64,000 bases of DNA from Selaginella moellendorffii. Taxonomy: Eukaryota; Streptophyta; Lycopodiopsida; Selaginellales; Selaginellaceae. A program made the translations under genes and the position numbers. Location: positions 1-64,000 of the forward strand of contig NW_003314330.1 in the NCBI RefSeq assembly GCF_000143415.4, written 5' to 3'. The notes under the pieces are model-generated. The model was given only the letters and a program-made list of their open reading frames with translations. It did no database searches and had not been told where the DNA came from. Shown here one piece after another: positions 37,449 to 47,038 of this stretch (positions are counted from its first letter, which is position 1; each line of letters opens with the position of its first letter).

Positions 37449-37817
37449 ATGCTTGTGTTTTGGTTCCTCCTGGGATTAACCGTGTTTTTTATTGCACTGG
37501 CTATCTTTCGCTGCATTTTCATGGAAAGTCTCTACCAATTTGTGAGATCATTCCCGCAGGAAACCCAAGATCGACTGGCCGAGTTCCAGGACGAATCCAT
37601 CCTCCGGATCACAAAGGGCTTCACGTCAATCCACAGCCAGCAGCTGGGCAGCACGATCTACATAGGTGTTCTCGAGAGCGGGGAACAAGTCCTGGTCCAT
37701 AAATGCTCTGGTAAAGGGGAATTCAAGCGCGCGTTTACAGAAGCTTGCAATTCGGGGCGTCTCCGCGGCTACTGCATTCGATACAGCGCGATCGTTCTTA
37801 GTTCACCGCAGCAGTGA
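37449..37817 (+). CDS. Membrane-anchored kinase-N-lobe microprotein, copy A
   Basis: Intronless, 122 aa. Residues 1-23 are a transmembrane segment (VFWFLLGLTVFFIALAIF), then ~35 juxtamembrane residues, then a piece resembling the N-lobe of a receptor-like kinase: ITKGF, a glycine-loop-like LGSTIYIGVLESG, a VLVHK in place of the VAVK of strand beta-3, and GRLRGYC, a motif of receptor-like kinases after helix C. The frame stops there, so hinge, catalytic loop and C-lobe are all missing, and the glycine loop is degraded. It cannot be an active kinase. A close paralogue lies 515 bp downstream. Role unknown; a decoy or receptor partner is only a guess. Confidence 0.65.
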   Translation: MLVFWFLLGLTVFFIALAIFRCIFMESLYQFVRSFPQETQDRLAEFQDESILRITKGFTSIHSQQLGSTIYIGVLESGEQVLVHKCSGKGEFKRAFTEACNSGRLRGYCIRYSAIVLSSPQQ

Positions 37818-38331
37818 AAGTTTTTCCAAGAGTGTTCTTGAGCGAAGCTTGTTCTTCTGATAAAGCGTGTTATTTCTAAGAAATATCCATTGTGTTTGCT
37901 TGTGAAAGTGGGCTCCTTTGCTAAAATTTGATGCTAGCAACCTTCTCTCCTATGGATATCCAGAGAGTATCGTGTCTTCAATCTCTCAGTCAATACTTTG
38001 TCCTTTGTATTTTGTTTGTTCCATCGCTTCCAATATACTATCAATGTAATGAGAAATCTCTCTCTGGCACGAGTTAGCAATAGTTCCCTTACGTATTTTA
38101 ACGTAGACACCATTGCAAGCATGGAACTCCGGCCATCTCATGGAATCTAACAGCACAACCTCTCTCCCCGCCATTTAGAAACAGGTTACAAGCAGCAAAG
38201 TCAAATTTCTAGATTCCCTGTTCTTCGCCCAAACGGCGGCAACATTTAGTCACAAACTGTTTCTGGATCGACCAGAAATATAAAGAGCCAGAAGAGCTTC
38301 GAAGCATCCAGCAAAAGTTGCAAGAGCGCCC

Positions 38332-38700
38332 ATGGCGTCGGAAGTAGTAATTATCGTCGGCATTTTGTTGTCAGCAATTGCGATCATGGCAGTCATCTGT
38401 CGGTGCATTTACTTTCGAAAGCTCACAAGCTTTGTGAGATCATTCCCGCAGCACAATCGGCTGGCGGAGTTCCAGGCCGAATCCATAGCCACAATCACGA
38501 AGGATTTCTCCTCCATCATCGCCCAGCACCTGGACAGCAGGATCTACGCGGGTGTTCTTGAGAGCGGCGATCAAGTCCTGGTTGAAAAGTTTTCTAGCAC
38601 CAAGGAATTCAAGCTGGCATTCGCACAGGCCTTGGAAACGGGGCGTCTCCGTGGGTATTGCATCCAACACACTGCACTCGTCCTTCACGCATTGCGGTGA
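38332..38700 (+). CDS. Membrane-anchored kinase-N-lobe microprotein, copy B
   Basis: Intronless, 122 aa, tandem paralogue of the gene at 37449 with the same length and layout: transmembrane segment at ~5-24 (VIIVGILLSAIAIMAVIC), shared blocks FVRSFPQ, RLAEFQ-ES, IYAGVLESGDQVLVEK, EFK-AF and GRLRGYC. Here the beta-3-like lysine (LVEK) is kept, but everything after the GYC motif is absent. A stretch at ~38280-38320 upstream is AT-biased with ATATAAAGAG at ~38278, a plausible TATA box. Conservation of two intact frames that differ at many codons suggests they are maintained. Function unknown. Confidence 0.65.
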   Translation: MASEVVIIVGILLSAIAIMAVICRCIYFRKLTSFVRSFPQHNRLAEFQAESIATITKDFSSIIAQHLDSRIYAGVLESGDQVLVEKFSSTKEFKLAFAQALETGRLRGYCIQHTALVLHALR

Positions 38701-39084
38701 AAGTCTCTGTCGGATCTAAAAGCCCAAGATCAATGTGGGGCAAAACTCACTCGAGAAAAAGTATCAAACAAGAAGAAAATGTTCATGGAGTTTCCCGGGT
38801 TGATGAGAACTGACAATCCCATCAACCAGAATGGCCATGGTCGATCTAGCGCCAAAGCCATTAGATCACAGGGTATAGAGAGAGCCCCTGAAATTGGTAA
38901 ATGGCGCACACTTCCCCTCTAGTCTAGCCGCCGCGGCTGCGCGAAACCCTTGCTAAGAACCCTAGAAAAGAAGAGAGGCGCATTGATTCTTAAAGCATCT
39001 AAGGTCCGACGTGGCAGATACCCTGCCACTTGGCATTTCCTTTATCGTCATCATCTCGTCCAAAACAAAGACTTCTCTCAAAGT
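38701..39084. other. Intergenic stretch
   Basis: Space between convergent genes (kinase-lobe copy B and CBSX3). No feature seen. Confidence 0.5.
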
Positions 39085-40070
39085 TCCTGAAACAACGCAC
39101 GGCCCACATCACGTAAGCTCGGACTTATCCTCGGAAAGAATATCAAAAGAATTAAAATCAAAGATGAGAGACAAAGAAATCAATGGGATCGGCGACTTAC
39201 AGTATCCGCCCTGGATAAACGAGTTGAGCCGCTTGAGTTCTTCGCGGTGCTCGTCCACAACAGCGCGGACAACGTCACCGATCGATACCATTCCCAGCAT
39301 TTTCTTGTCCTTGACAACGGGGATGTGCCTGATGCGCTTCTCTGGTAAACCAAGAAGAAAGAACATCAAAATGGCTCAAATGGAATCTAAGATGATGAAG
39401 TTACCAGTCATGAGCTCCATTGCCTGGAGAACTCGAGTGGAGGGTGTGACAGTAATGAGCTTGTTCTGAAAGAGAGCGAATTTTACGTGAGTTATTGCGA
39501 GTCTGCGATAGATACCCACCTCTTCAGTCATGATATCCCCAACTTTGGTTGTTTTGGAAGAACGCCCCTGGACTATGATCTTCCGGAGATAGTCTGAGGA
39601 AAAAAGAGAAAAAAGTCCGTGACTAAACTTTGCCGCTTTCATGAGAAACTACTGACCTCTCTCGGTGATAATTCCAGCGATGGCTCCCTTCTCGCCCTTC
39701 TTGACCACCAAGAGCGCTCCCACATTGTGAGTTGTCATCTATGAAGTAACATCATAGTGTGTTTTAGAAATCGAGAGAAAGAAAGCCCCAAAAGAAAAAA
39801 CTACTCAACAGATCTCACGGCCTCGTACACAGTGTCGTCGGTGGAACAAAAGAGCCACGATCCATCGGCGCTCTTCCCCTTTCCTTTCAAGATATCTTCG
39901 ATGGTCGTGCTCTCGAAGCCATGCTCTTCCAAGCTTGACGGCTTGGCGACAGAGGATTCCCAGCGAGGGAGCTGGAACCGATCATTCGTGGCCGCCACGC
40001 GAAGATGCTTGAGAATCCCTTGCTGCGCGACCCTCCCCTGGGCACGAAGAGCTCCCGCGACGCTCTGCAT
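39085..40070 (-). CDS. CBSX3: CBS-domain protein CBSX3 (mitochondrial type)
   Basis: Six minus-strand pieces, 40070-39810, 39738-39657, 39593-39520, 39465-39405, 39341-39201 and the last two bases 39086-39085, give 206 aa, the length of Arabidopsis CBSX3. Residues ~70-200 are a pair of CBS domains: VYEAVRSMTTHNVGALLVV, the ITERDYLRKIIVQGRSS block, VGDIMTEENKLITVTP, RHIPVVKDKKMLGMVSIGDV and HREELKRLNSFIQGGY. In Arabidopsis, CBSX3 acts on mitochondrial thioredoxin and redox state; the basic N-terminus here fits a mitochondrial presequence. Oddly, the stop codon seems split by an intron: T at 39201, GA at 39086-39085 after a GT-AG intron. Without splicing the frame runs on ~30 codons. Confidence 0.92.
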
Positions 40071-40512
40071 TCTACATCCATGAGAAGATTATAGCTCATT
40101 TCCACGAGAAAATTTCATGCTCCATTCGTGCGATGCGGCTAGAATCTCATCTCTCGTGCATCTCTCAGCGATTCAAGGGAGAAATCACAAGAATCTGGCA
40201 TCAAGAAGAGGGATTAGACCTCGATCGAGAGATTTCTTGCCCTGGAAACGATCTTGCTAGTCGCCGAGCCCTAGCTAACACGAAGAATTCCTTCAAATGG
40301 ATTAAGTAGATAGCTCTTACAAAATGCCTCCCGATTGTCAGGATCGCAACACGTGTGACTGTGATAACCGTCGGATATGTGCCTTAACATTTCGACGCGT
40401 GTCCGTCTGTATGGCGTGCTTTCTTTTTGACATTGCTTTGGGCGCGAGAGTTTTAGGGCGAAGCACAGCTAGGGCTCCCGGAGGAGCGAGGATTCGCCGG
40501 CAGCGAAGCTCC
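40071..40512. other. Divergent promoter region
   Basis: 440 bp between the starts of CBSX3 (minus) and the YbaK-domain gene (plus). The frame of the latter stays open upstream to an ATG at 40324, so part of this region may be coding (see that entry). Confidence 0.5.
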
Positions 40513-41421
40513 ATGACGAGAGAGGATTTTCCAATCCACGAAGGCCTCAAATCTGTGAGTATCAGCGACGCATTCACGACAAGCAGCGAGGATGAGCGAG
40601 CTCCTGAGCAGAGCTGTGATGAAATCTCCAAGCCAGATGTGGAGCAGAAGCTGAGAGGGATTTTGAGCAATGCCGGTGTTAGCTCGTTTCACTTCAAGCG
40701 AGTCCCTGCGGATTACTATGAGAAAACGCTCGAAGAGAGGAAGGAGGTGCTTGGAGCGGTTTCGATCGATCATCTTTGCAAGAGTATGGTGATGGTATGT
40801 GCCGATGGCGGCATTTTCTATTTGTTCTTTGATCCATTTTCCATTGCATGCGCAGGTAAACACCCAGGCTCCATCACACATCACGGATTGTAGCGATCGG
40901 AAAAATTCTAAATACTACGTCATAGTTGTCCAGGTAGCACCCTTTCTACCTATTGAAGTTTTTCTCTTCAACTTTTCAATCTTGCAGTACAATGCTCGTC
41001 TGAATGCCGAGAAAGTGAAGAAGTTTATCTACGATCTCAACGAAGGAAAAATACCAAAGAAGAGATTCAACTGTAAGCTTTTTCTCGTATGAAAATCCGT
41101 GTACGATTGGAACTGGTTTTCTTTGTTTTTCAGTGCGGCTTGCACCAGAGGAAGAGTCTCAGAGATTGTCAGGATACGAGCACAATGCTGTTACACCGAT
41201 TGGGATGCGAACAGACATTCCTGTAAGTTTTCCAAAGCATGCTTCGGGTTCTCACAAATTTTATCTCACAGGTGATTTTGTCCGATGCGATTGCCAATCT
41301 AAAACCCGATTTCTTTTGGCTGGGTGGTGGCGATGTTGATCTTAAGCTTGGCATCAACACTCAAGAGTTTATCGCCTTGACTAACCCCTTCGTGATCGAT
41401 TGCACTTATTCTGAAGGCTGA
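40513..41421 (+). CDS. YbaK/aminoacyl-tRNA deacylase-domain protein
   Basis: Five exons: 40513-40794, 40856-40933, 40988-41072, 41134-41222, 41272-41421, giving 227 aa in frame. The C-terminal ~140 residues resemble the YbaK domain, which in bacteria and in plants hydrolyses mischarged tRNAs: KSMVM(V)NTQAP, YYVIVVQYNARLNAEKVKKF, LAPEEESQRLSGYEHNAVTPIG and the final FWLGGGDVDLKLGI block. The start is uncertain: ATG 40513 is used, but in-frame ATGs at 40411 and 40324 would add 34 or 63 residues, and the 40411 version has a hydrophobic/basic start (MACFLFDIALG...) that could be a targeting peptide. The substrate cannot be told from sequence. Confidence 0.8.
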
Positions 41422-42336
41422 TTTTTTTTGGTCGCCCCGATTTTGGAAAAGAGAACGTATCCTTTATTCGAACCTCAGTTCTTACGTTATTCCACAGAAT
41501 TGGAACAAATCTCAAGACACGTTTCATTCTCATCCTGTTTGAATTCTTGTCAAAAAGACATCAATTCAGTTGGTGAAGCCAAATTGTATCTAATTATTTG
41601 TAACTTTTCGGACTGTCGGAATCTCCTCCTTTCAGACGGAGACATCAGTGAGGGTAAGTTATGCAAATGGATCAATCAGAACTAGATGATGTTGCAGCAG
41701 CCTATGCAGTCAGTGCCAAGAGATATCAACAAATACCTACTGATGTGAATAGAAACTGGTATAAACGAGACTAACTACCTGAGCCAAAGCTCTCGCCATA
41801 TTGACCTTTCGAATAAAATGCCTTGCTGAATTGTTTTTGCTCATGTGGATGCTTGAAGATTGCCATTTATACTATACGGCAGGAGGCAAGTGTACGGAAC
41901 AAAGTTGCTTACGCAATTGCAACTTCTGTGGAAATTGCTGGCGTTACCCTTTTGTCTCATGAGTATAAATTTTTAGAAAGACGAGCTTTTACTTGGGCTA
42001 GATTTGGAGTCGATGTATGACTCCATGTAGAGATACATCTAGAGTTGGAAAACAATAATAATAATAATAAGTGTTCTTGGAGGCATTTTAATTATTAACT
42101 AGCCTTTGCAAGATTACGGCTCCCTACTAGACATTTGAAAAAAATTGCTGTCAAGAGAGCTCTTCCTTGTTTTTCATCTCGTCCAATTGTGGATTATTGC
42201 AAAATTCACTGTTCTACGCTGTTATTTTATCTTTTAACAGAAAATGTAAGTTAATTATGATGAACAATTCATAACTTTGAGTGAAATTTAAAGTTGGGAA
42301 TGGAGGTAAAGCCCTAGGCTAGGACTTGTCCACGCG
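41422..42336. other. Intergenic stretch
   Basis: No gene recognised. Contains a short (ATA)n run near 42053-42070 and, at 42300-42335, the presumed leader of the IGPS gene. Confidence 0.5.
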
Positions 42337-44022
42337 ATGACGGCATTCTTGCGCCCCGGGGCGAGTAGCGGCTGGAGCATCGGGTCCGGATTTGGGGCGC
42401 CATCGCGAAATTCCAGCTCCGGCGTCTCCATGCGCGCCACGAATCGGGTATGTTCTTGGATTTGCAGCGATGTGTGGAGCGATTCTCTTCTGTCTTTCCA
42501 GCCCGACGAGGATTCTGCCAAGGAGAAGGCGGTCTTTGCTCCGCCAAGCACCATGCCTGAGACCCCGGCAGAGTGGAAAGGGTGGGAGGAGAAGCGAATC
42601 CAGGAAGAGATTATTTCCAAGCAGGGTATTTCGATTCGTCGGCGGCCCCCGACTGGACCTCCGACTCACGCTTGCGGGCCGTTTGATTTTAAACTCCAGA
42701 ACGAAGGAAATACTCCTCGAAACATCCTCGAAGAGATTGTGTGGAACACAGAGCGAGAGGTCACAGAGGTATTACATTCTCTGATACTCTTGCTATTCTT
42801 TTTCTTTCAATGGTCGTTTTCTCTTTACTGGATGTAGATGAAGGAGAAGACGCCGTTGAGTGCTTTGCATAAAGCTTTACCAGCTGTTGATCCTCCGCGG
42901 GACTTTATAGGTGCTCTAAAGGCGAGGAAGGCTGAGACGGGATTGCCAGGACTTATTGCCGAAGTGAAGAAGGCATCCCCGAGCAAAGGAGTCATCCAGC
43001 CCGACTTTGATCCGGTAAGGTTGCGGAGTTGTGAGCAAGCGTGTGTGATAGATGGTTTCCAGTTTTGTGTCGCAGGTGCGTATTGCAAGAGGATATGAGA
43101 GAGGTGGAGCGGCATGTCTCAGCGTTTTGACGGACACCAAATATTTCCAGGCAAGTTCTTAGACGTGGTTTTGTTTGTCTCTCAAAACTATGGTTTTTCA
43201 GGGGAGCTTTGAGAACTTGAAGGCCATTCGTGAAGCCGGGGTTCAGGTATCAAACGAGCTTGACTTTTCCAGTTGACATGTATGATGTGCTGTTGCAGTG
43301 CCCGTTGCTGTGCAAGGAATTCATTATTGATGCCTGGCAACTCTACTATGCTCGAATTAAAGGTGCTGATGCCGTTCTTTTGATTGCTGCTGTGCTTCCG
43401 GATCAAGATCTTTTATACATGACAAAAATTACGAAAGCTCTCAAGATGGCTGCACTTGTTGAGGTATAAGCACTCTTATCCTTTACATGATTCTCATATG
43501 GATTATATGGATTGTACATTTCAGGTTCACAATGCAGTGGAAATGGATCGTGTGCTACGTCTTCCAGGAATACAAATGATTGGGATAAACAACAGGAACT
43601 TAGGTGAGTCGGGTTCAATGTTCTATTCGAAACTTAATGGAGTTCGCGTAGAAAATTTCGAGGTTGACATCACGAACACTGAGAGTTTGCTACAAGGAGT
43701 GAGGAGCGGAATCATTCGGGAGAAAGAGATTCTTGTATGTTTTATTCTCGTGCTTGAGTTTATTCTAATGATCGTTTGGGCAGGTTGTTGCTGAGTCCGG
43801 ACTCTCCACACCGGACGACATAGCGCTTGTTCAAAATGCTGGAGTTAGTGCGGTAAGTGCTGCAGAGGTAGTTTCGTGAAGTTTTATGCAATGTAAACAA
43901 ATTCGCAGGTACTCGTCGGAGAGTCGCTGGTGAAGCAAGACGATCCGGCAGCTGGTATTGCAAGCCTTTTTGGAAAGGATATCAGTAGAGCAGCTCAGAA
44001 GAATGAAACAATCTTCGCATAA
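42337..44022 (+). CDS. Indole-3-glycerol-phosphate synthase
   Basis: Ten exons: 42337-42447, 42502-42768, 42838-43014, 43076-43150, 43202-43246, 43299-43463, 43525-43603, 43652-43734, 43784-43852, 43909-44022, giving 394 aa. The enzyme closes the indole ring in tryptophan synthesis, in plants in the plastid; the first ~60 Ser/Gly/Arg-rich residues fit a transit peptide. TIM-barrel motifs seen: [12 protein letters not shown] (catalytic Lys), [52 protein letters not shown] and [10 protein letters not shown]. Intron 4 begins with GC instead of GT. Intron 1 (54 bp) has no stop and would keep frame if retained. The CCHC gene begins 60 bp downstream on the same strand. Confidence 0.95.
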
Positions 44023-44082
44023 TAAGCAAACGATCGGAAGTTTGGTACGATTTTCCGCTTTAGGGTTTATGCTCTGCTCGAG

Positions 44083-44975
44083 ATGGTGAGCAAGAGGCAG
44101 AGGCTTGCAAAGAAGCGCTTTCATGGCGATTCCGATGAAGCCCAAGTTTCAGAGGAGGAACCCAAGAAGGTGGTGCCAGTCGCAGCAACGTCCAAACAGC
44201 AGCTCAAGAAGAAACCAAAGAAGTTGAAGACGCATCCTCTTCGAGTTCCTGGAATGAAGCCTGGGGAAGGATGTTACATTTGCAAGGGAAAGGACCACAT
44301 TGCGAAGACGTGTCCGAAGAAAACAGAGTCTGAAAGCAAGAAGGTAAGCAAATTGTTTCAGTTCATGTCACAAAAATTCGATTTTTCAGGTGTGTCTTCT
44401 ATGCCGAGAGCGTGGGCACACTCTCAAGCATTGCCCAGCTGGAGATGTCAAGGACAAGGAAGCTAAGTTTTGCTATAACTGTGGTGAAACAGGACACAGA
44501 TTAGCTCATTGTTCGCAACCTCTCAAGGAAGGTAAACAAGTCCTACCTAGTTTTGAACGAAAAATGATACAAATGTATTTTCTTTATGTTTCCCAGGGGG
44601 TACTTCGTTCGCAGATTGTTTCCTCTGCAAGAAGAAGGGTCACATAAGCAAGAATTGTCCAAGCAACACTCGTGGAATCTATCCAAAGGTACGTGAATGC
44701 TGCTTAAGTTCGGGACAGACTTCACTGGGACTGTTCCAGGGTGGATGCTGCAAGTTATGCGGCGAGGTCACTCATCTAGCCAGGGATTGCCCGACGAAAA
44801 CCAAGGCACAGAAGCCTAGATTAAAAATAAGTAAGTACTGCGTGCAGTTTAGATCCAATCCAAACTCACCTTTTACGACTTTGCAGGCAAGGATGTGGCC
44901 CAAAGCGGCGAGAAGCGTATTGTTTTTAAAAGCGGCGATGATCTCGAGGACGACTTTGGAGAACTAGAAGCATAG
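44083..44975 (+). CDS. Five-knuckle CCHC zinc-finger protein (ZCCHC9-like)
   Basis: Five exons: 44083-44343, 44390-44531, 44597-44688, 44740-44830, 44887-44975, giving 224 aa. A Lys-rich N-terminus with a PLRVPGMKPGEGCYIC entry precedes five CX2CX4HX4C knuckles: CYICKGKDHIAKTC, CLLCRERGHTLKHC, CYNCGETGHRLAHC, CFLCKKKGHISKNC and CKLCGEVTHLARDC. The layout matches eukaryotic ZCCHC9-type nucleolar RNA-binding proteins, which are linked to rRNA processing; this role is by family. An acidic tail (DDLEDDFGELEA) ends the protein. A decayed copy lies at 48969-49515. The gene starts 60 bp after IGPS and is convergent with the SAM-domain gene (79 bp). Confidence 0.9.
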
Positions 44976-45054
44976 TGTAAGCGTTCGTTCTTAAATATCT
45001 AACAAGCTCCCAGATTACTAACTGGGAACTCTTCACATCCCGTGCTAAGCGCCC

Positions 45055-45491
45055 TCAACTGCACACACATGTGAACGTGAAAAAGCAGCACCCTCGAATG
45101 GAGGTTCGATTTTCGAGAGGGTTCTCCTGTTCCATGAAGCGAGCAGCGTGTCCCTTCTTCATGCCGTACCGGGTGCTCAAGACGAACGAGCTGCCCCTGC
45201 GGAGATCGGCCAAAGTCTTTCCAGTTGCCTCCAAGGCGTCTGCGTACTGGAAAAGCCCGCGATCATCTAAGAAAGCTCTCAGCTCCAAGGCATTCTGCAA
45301 CGACATCGTGAATTGGGTAGGCCAAGTTGATGCTTTGTACTTACTTGCTGCTGTTTAGTGAGACCGAGAGATTTCATATCGTTCTTGGTCATGGACTTGA
45401 GCGAGTGGACGTCGTCGTAGCCATTTGTGGTGAAGACCTTACTGCTTCCCGCGAGAACACCGTTGCCAAGGTACTCCTCGAGAGTCTGCAT
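45055..45491 (-). CDS. SAM-domain-like small protein, copy A
   Basis: Two exons, 45491-45345 and 45294-45055, with a 50-bp intron give 128 aa. Both halves look like short SAM-type helical modules: LEEYLGNGV...NGYDDVHSLKSMTKNDMKSLGL, ending in Leu-Gly-Leu as SAM domains do, and ALELRAFLDDRGLFQYADALEATGKTLADLR...GMKKGHAARFMEQ. SAM domains mediate protein or RNA contacts; no catalytic residue is visible. Upstream on the same strand (45600-45790) is a possible further exon with GYEDIQSLKSRIKRDNEQ before a GTAAGT donor, so the true start may lie further out. A nearly identical copy is at 49548-50000. Confidence 0.7.
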
Positions 45492-45836
45492 TTCGTGCTT
45501 ATCCGTGAACCTCCTGACTCGTTTTTAAACTCTAATCTGACGCCTTGCAACAGTGTTTCATACTCTTCAAAGTCGCTTGTAGTGCTTAGCTCACCTTGAG
45601 ATTTCTTAAAGGTATTTGCGAGAACGATTCTAAGCAGCTGTATCGGGATGATCTCAGCTGCAAACAGGTAACATTAATATTGTTGTCAACCTTGGACTTA
45701 CTTGCTCGTTATCCCTCTTGATCCTCGATTTGAGAGATTGGATGTCTTCGTAGCCTTCTCAAAATCCTTCACTTTGGAATGCAAGTAAGCCGAATAAACT
45801 CGTTCCTTTTTTATTTTAAACAGGCCAAGGTGAAAG
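45492..45836 (-). other. Possible upstream exons of SAM-domain gene
   Basis: On the minus strand a GYEDIQSLKS block (similar to GYDDVHSLKS in the gene itself) ends at a GTAAGT, followed ~60 bp later by a further open stretch. It may be an upstream exon or a decayed module duplication. The same block is present beside the second copy at 50280-50380. Confidence 0.4.
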
Positions 45837-46172
45837 CTAGTGACAGGATTTTCCACAGAGTGGCACAAACTTGGTTACATTGACGCAGCCCTTCTGGAGC
45901 TCTTGGCTGCACAGGCATGGCAGAGGAAATCGCAAGAGGCTCGAGCAGCACTCGTTCAACACGCCGCTCCTCAAGCTCCCGAAAACCTCTCGCTGGTTTT
46001 GGGACGAAAGCGAGCGCAGTGCCTTGACAATCCTCTTGGAGCATCCAGAAGCCTCGGCCGAGACACTCTTACCATCACACATTGTGGAGCGATCATCACG
46101 GGCATACCCATAGCTTACCAGCGCCGCAGCCACCACCACCACCACCACCACCGTCCTCAACATCATCATCAT
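45837..46172 (-). CDS. Secreted eight-cysteine LTP-like protein A
   Basis: Intronless, 111 aa. The N-terminus is a signal peptide made almost entirely of simple repeats: four ATG codons, then a run of GTG valines, then Ala-Ala. The mature part has the eight-cysteine pattern of the prolamin/lipid-transfer superfamily: C...C...CC (ECCSSLL)...CLC...C...C...C. Such proteins fold around four disulfides and often bind lipids outside the cell. The start could be any of the four Met codons. It is divergent to a related gene at 46444; the two share the CC, CLC and final ...V-LCG--C spacing, so they are probably an inverted duplicate pair that has diverged. Confidence 0.8.
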   Translation of the reverse strand: MMMMLRTVVVVVVVAAALVSYGYARDDRSTMCDGKSVSAEASGCSKRIVKALRSLSSQNQREVFGSLRSGVLNECCSSLLRFPLPCLCSQELQKGCVNVTKFVPLCGKSCH

Positions 46173-46443
46173 TATCTCTCTCTCTCTCTCTCTCTCTCTT
46201 ACTCACTCAGTTTGAGCATCCACATTTTTTTCTTCCTTTCCTATTGTTCCTGCCAGAACACTTGGCGCGCACTCTCTGAGCATTCACATTTTTTCTTCCT
46301 TTTCTATTGTTCCACCCAGGAATTGGCGAACACTTGGAGCGCTCTGCGTGACACATGTCCGAGAAGAGAGATAAGCTTCTCCCCTCTTTTCTCATTTCTT
46401 CTTTCACTTGTTGGCATCGCATCGCAGTGCCTAGAGTTTGGAG
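46173..46443. repeat. Divergent promoter with microsatellite and 66-bp duplication
   Basis: Between the two LTP-like genes: a TC microsatellite at ~46173-46200 and two copies of a ~66-bp unit (GAGCATCCACATTTTTTTCT at 46212 and GAGCATTCACATTTTTTCTT at 46278, each followed by CTATTGTTCC). Both gene starts face this space. Confidence 0.7.
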
Positions 46444-46776
46444 ATGAAGAGTGTGTTCTCCATCCTTCTCGTCTTAGGCTTGACTGTTCTCCTTGCGGAT
46501 GCGCAAGGGAGGGACTGCAACAAGGCGGAGATCGTCGACCTGGCAACACGGTGCTCCAATGGCTTACTTGGCGCGCTCGAGCCGCTACCACGCGTGATTG
46601 GTCCGACCACTGATCTGTGGCCCGCATTCCAGTTGGTTGGCCGCCTCCTCCAGAGCTGCTGTGGCACTTTAGTGGTGAGTTACAACACGAGCTGCTTGTG
46701 TTCTCCTAGCGTCTCTTCCGGCAATCGCTGCGTGGATGTGAAGAGCTGGGTAAATCTGTGTGGGAGAGAGTGTTAG
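46444..46776 (+). CDS. Secreted eight-cysteine LTP-like protein B
   Basis: Intronless, 110 aa from the ATG at 46444. Signal peptide at 1-20 (VFSILLVLGLTVLLADAQ). The mature part has eight cysteines in the order C, C, CC (QSCCGTL), CLC, C, C, C, typical of non-specific lipid-transfer-like proteins of the prolamin superfamily. Divergent partner of the gene at 45837. The final coding ~45 bp and the 3' flank were copied in inverted orientation to 48635-48680, where no reading frame remains. A lipid ligand is by family only. Confidence 0.82.
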   Translation: MKSVFSILLVLGLTVLLADAQGRDCNKAEIVDLATRCSNGLLGALEPLPRVIGPTTDLWPAFQLVGRLLQSCCGTLVVSYNTSCLCSPSVSSGNRCVDVKSWVNLCGREC

Positions 46777-46965
46777 TTAGCTTGGAGCTATGGTGTGACT
46801 CCATTGCAAGAAAAATAATTTTAAGAAAACATACACACTCATATGGAACAATGAGCTTGTAAACCAAACAGAAGTGATTGCTTTGCTTGAGGTGATCTTT
46901 CTGGGATTGAGGTGATCTTTCTGGGAAACTTGTTTGCCAGAGGACTTGCTAGAAGATCGTCCAGG

Positions 46966-46977
46966 TATATAAGCTCC
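46966..46977 (+). promoter_or_regulatory. TATA box of the germin-like pseudogene
   Basis: TATATAAGCTCC about 75 bp before the ATG-TCT-TC start of the germin relic. The inverted copy has TATAAAAGCTCC at the matching place (~48460-48472), showing that the promoter was part of the duplicated segment. Just upstream a 20-bp unit TTGAGGTGATCTTTCTGGGA is doubled (46887-46926). Confidence 0.55.
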
Positions 46978-47038
46978 ATGAATTTCATTAGGAGGAGAAT
47001 CAGTAGCTTAAATAGTAATCATTCAAGTTTCTCAATTC

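Noticed and set aside
45840-46613. 257-codon plus-strand frame
   Set aside because: Runs antisense through the LTP-like gene, the microsatellite and the promoter; composition is Ser/His repeat-driven.
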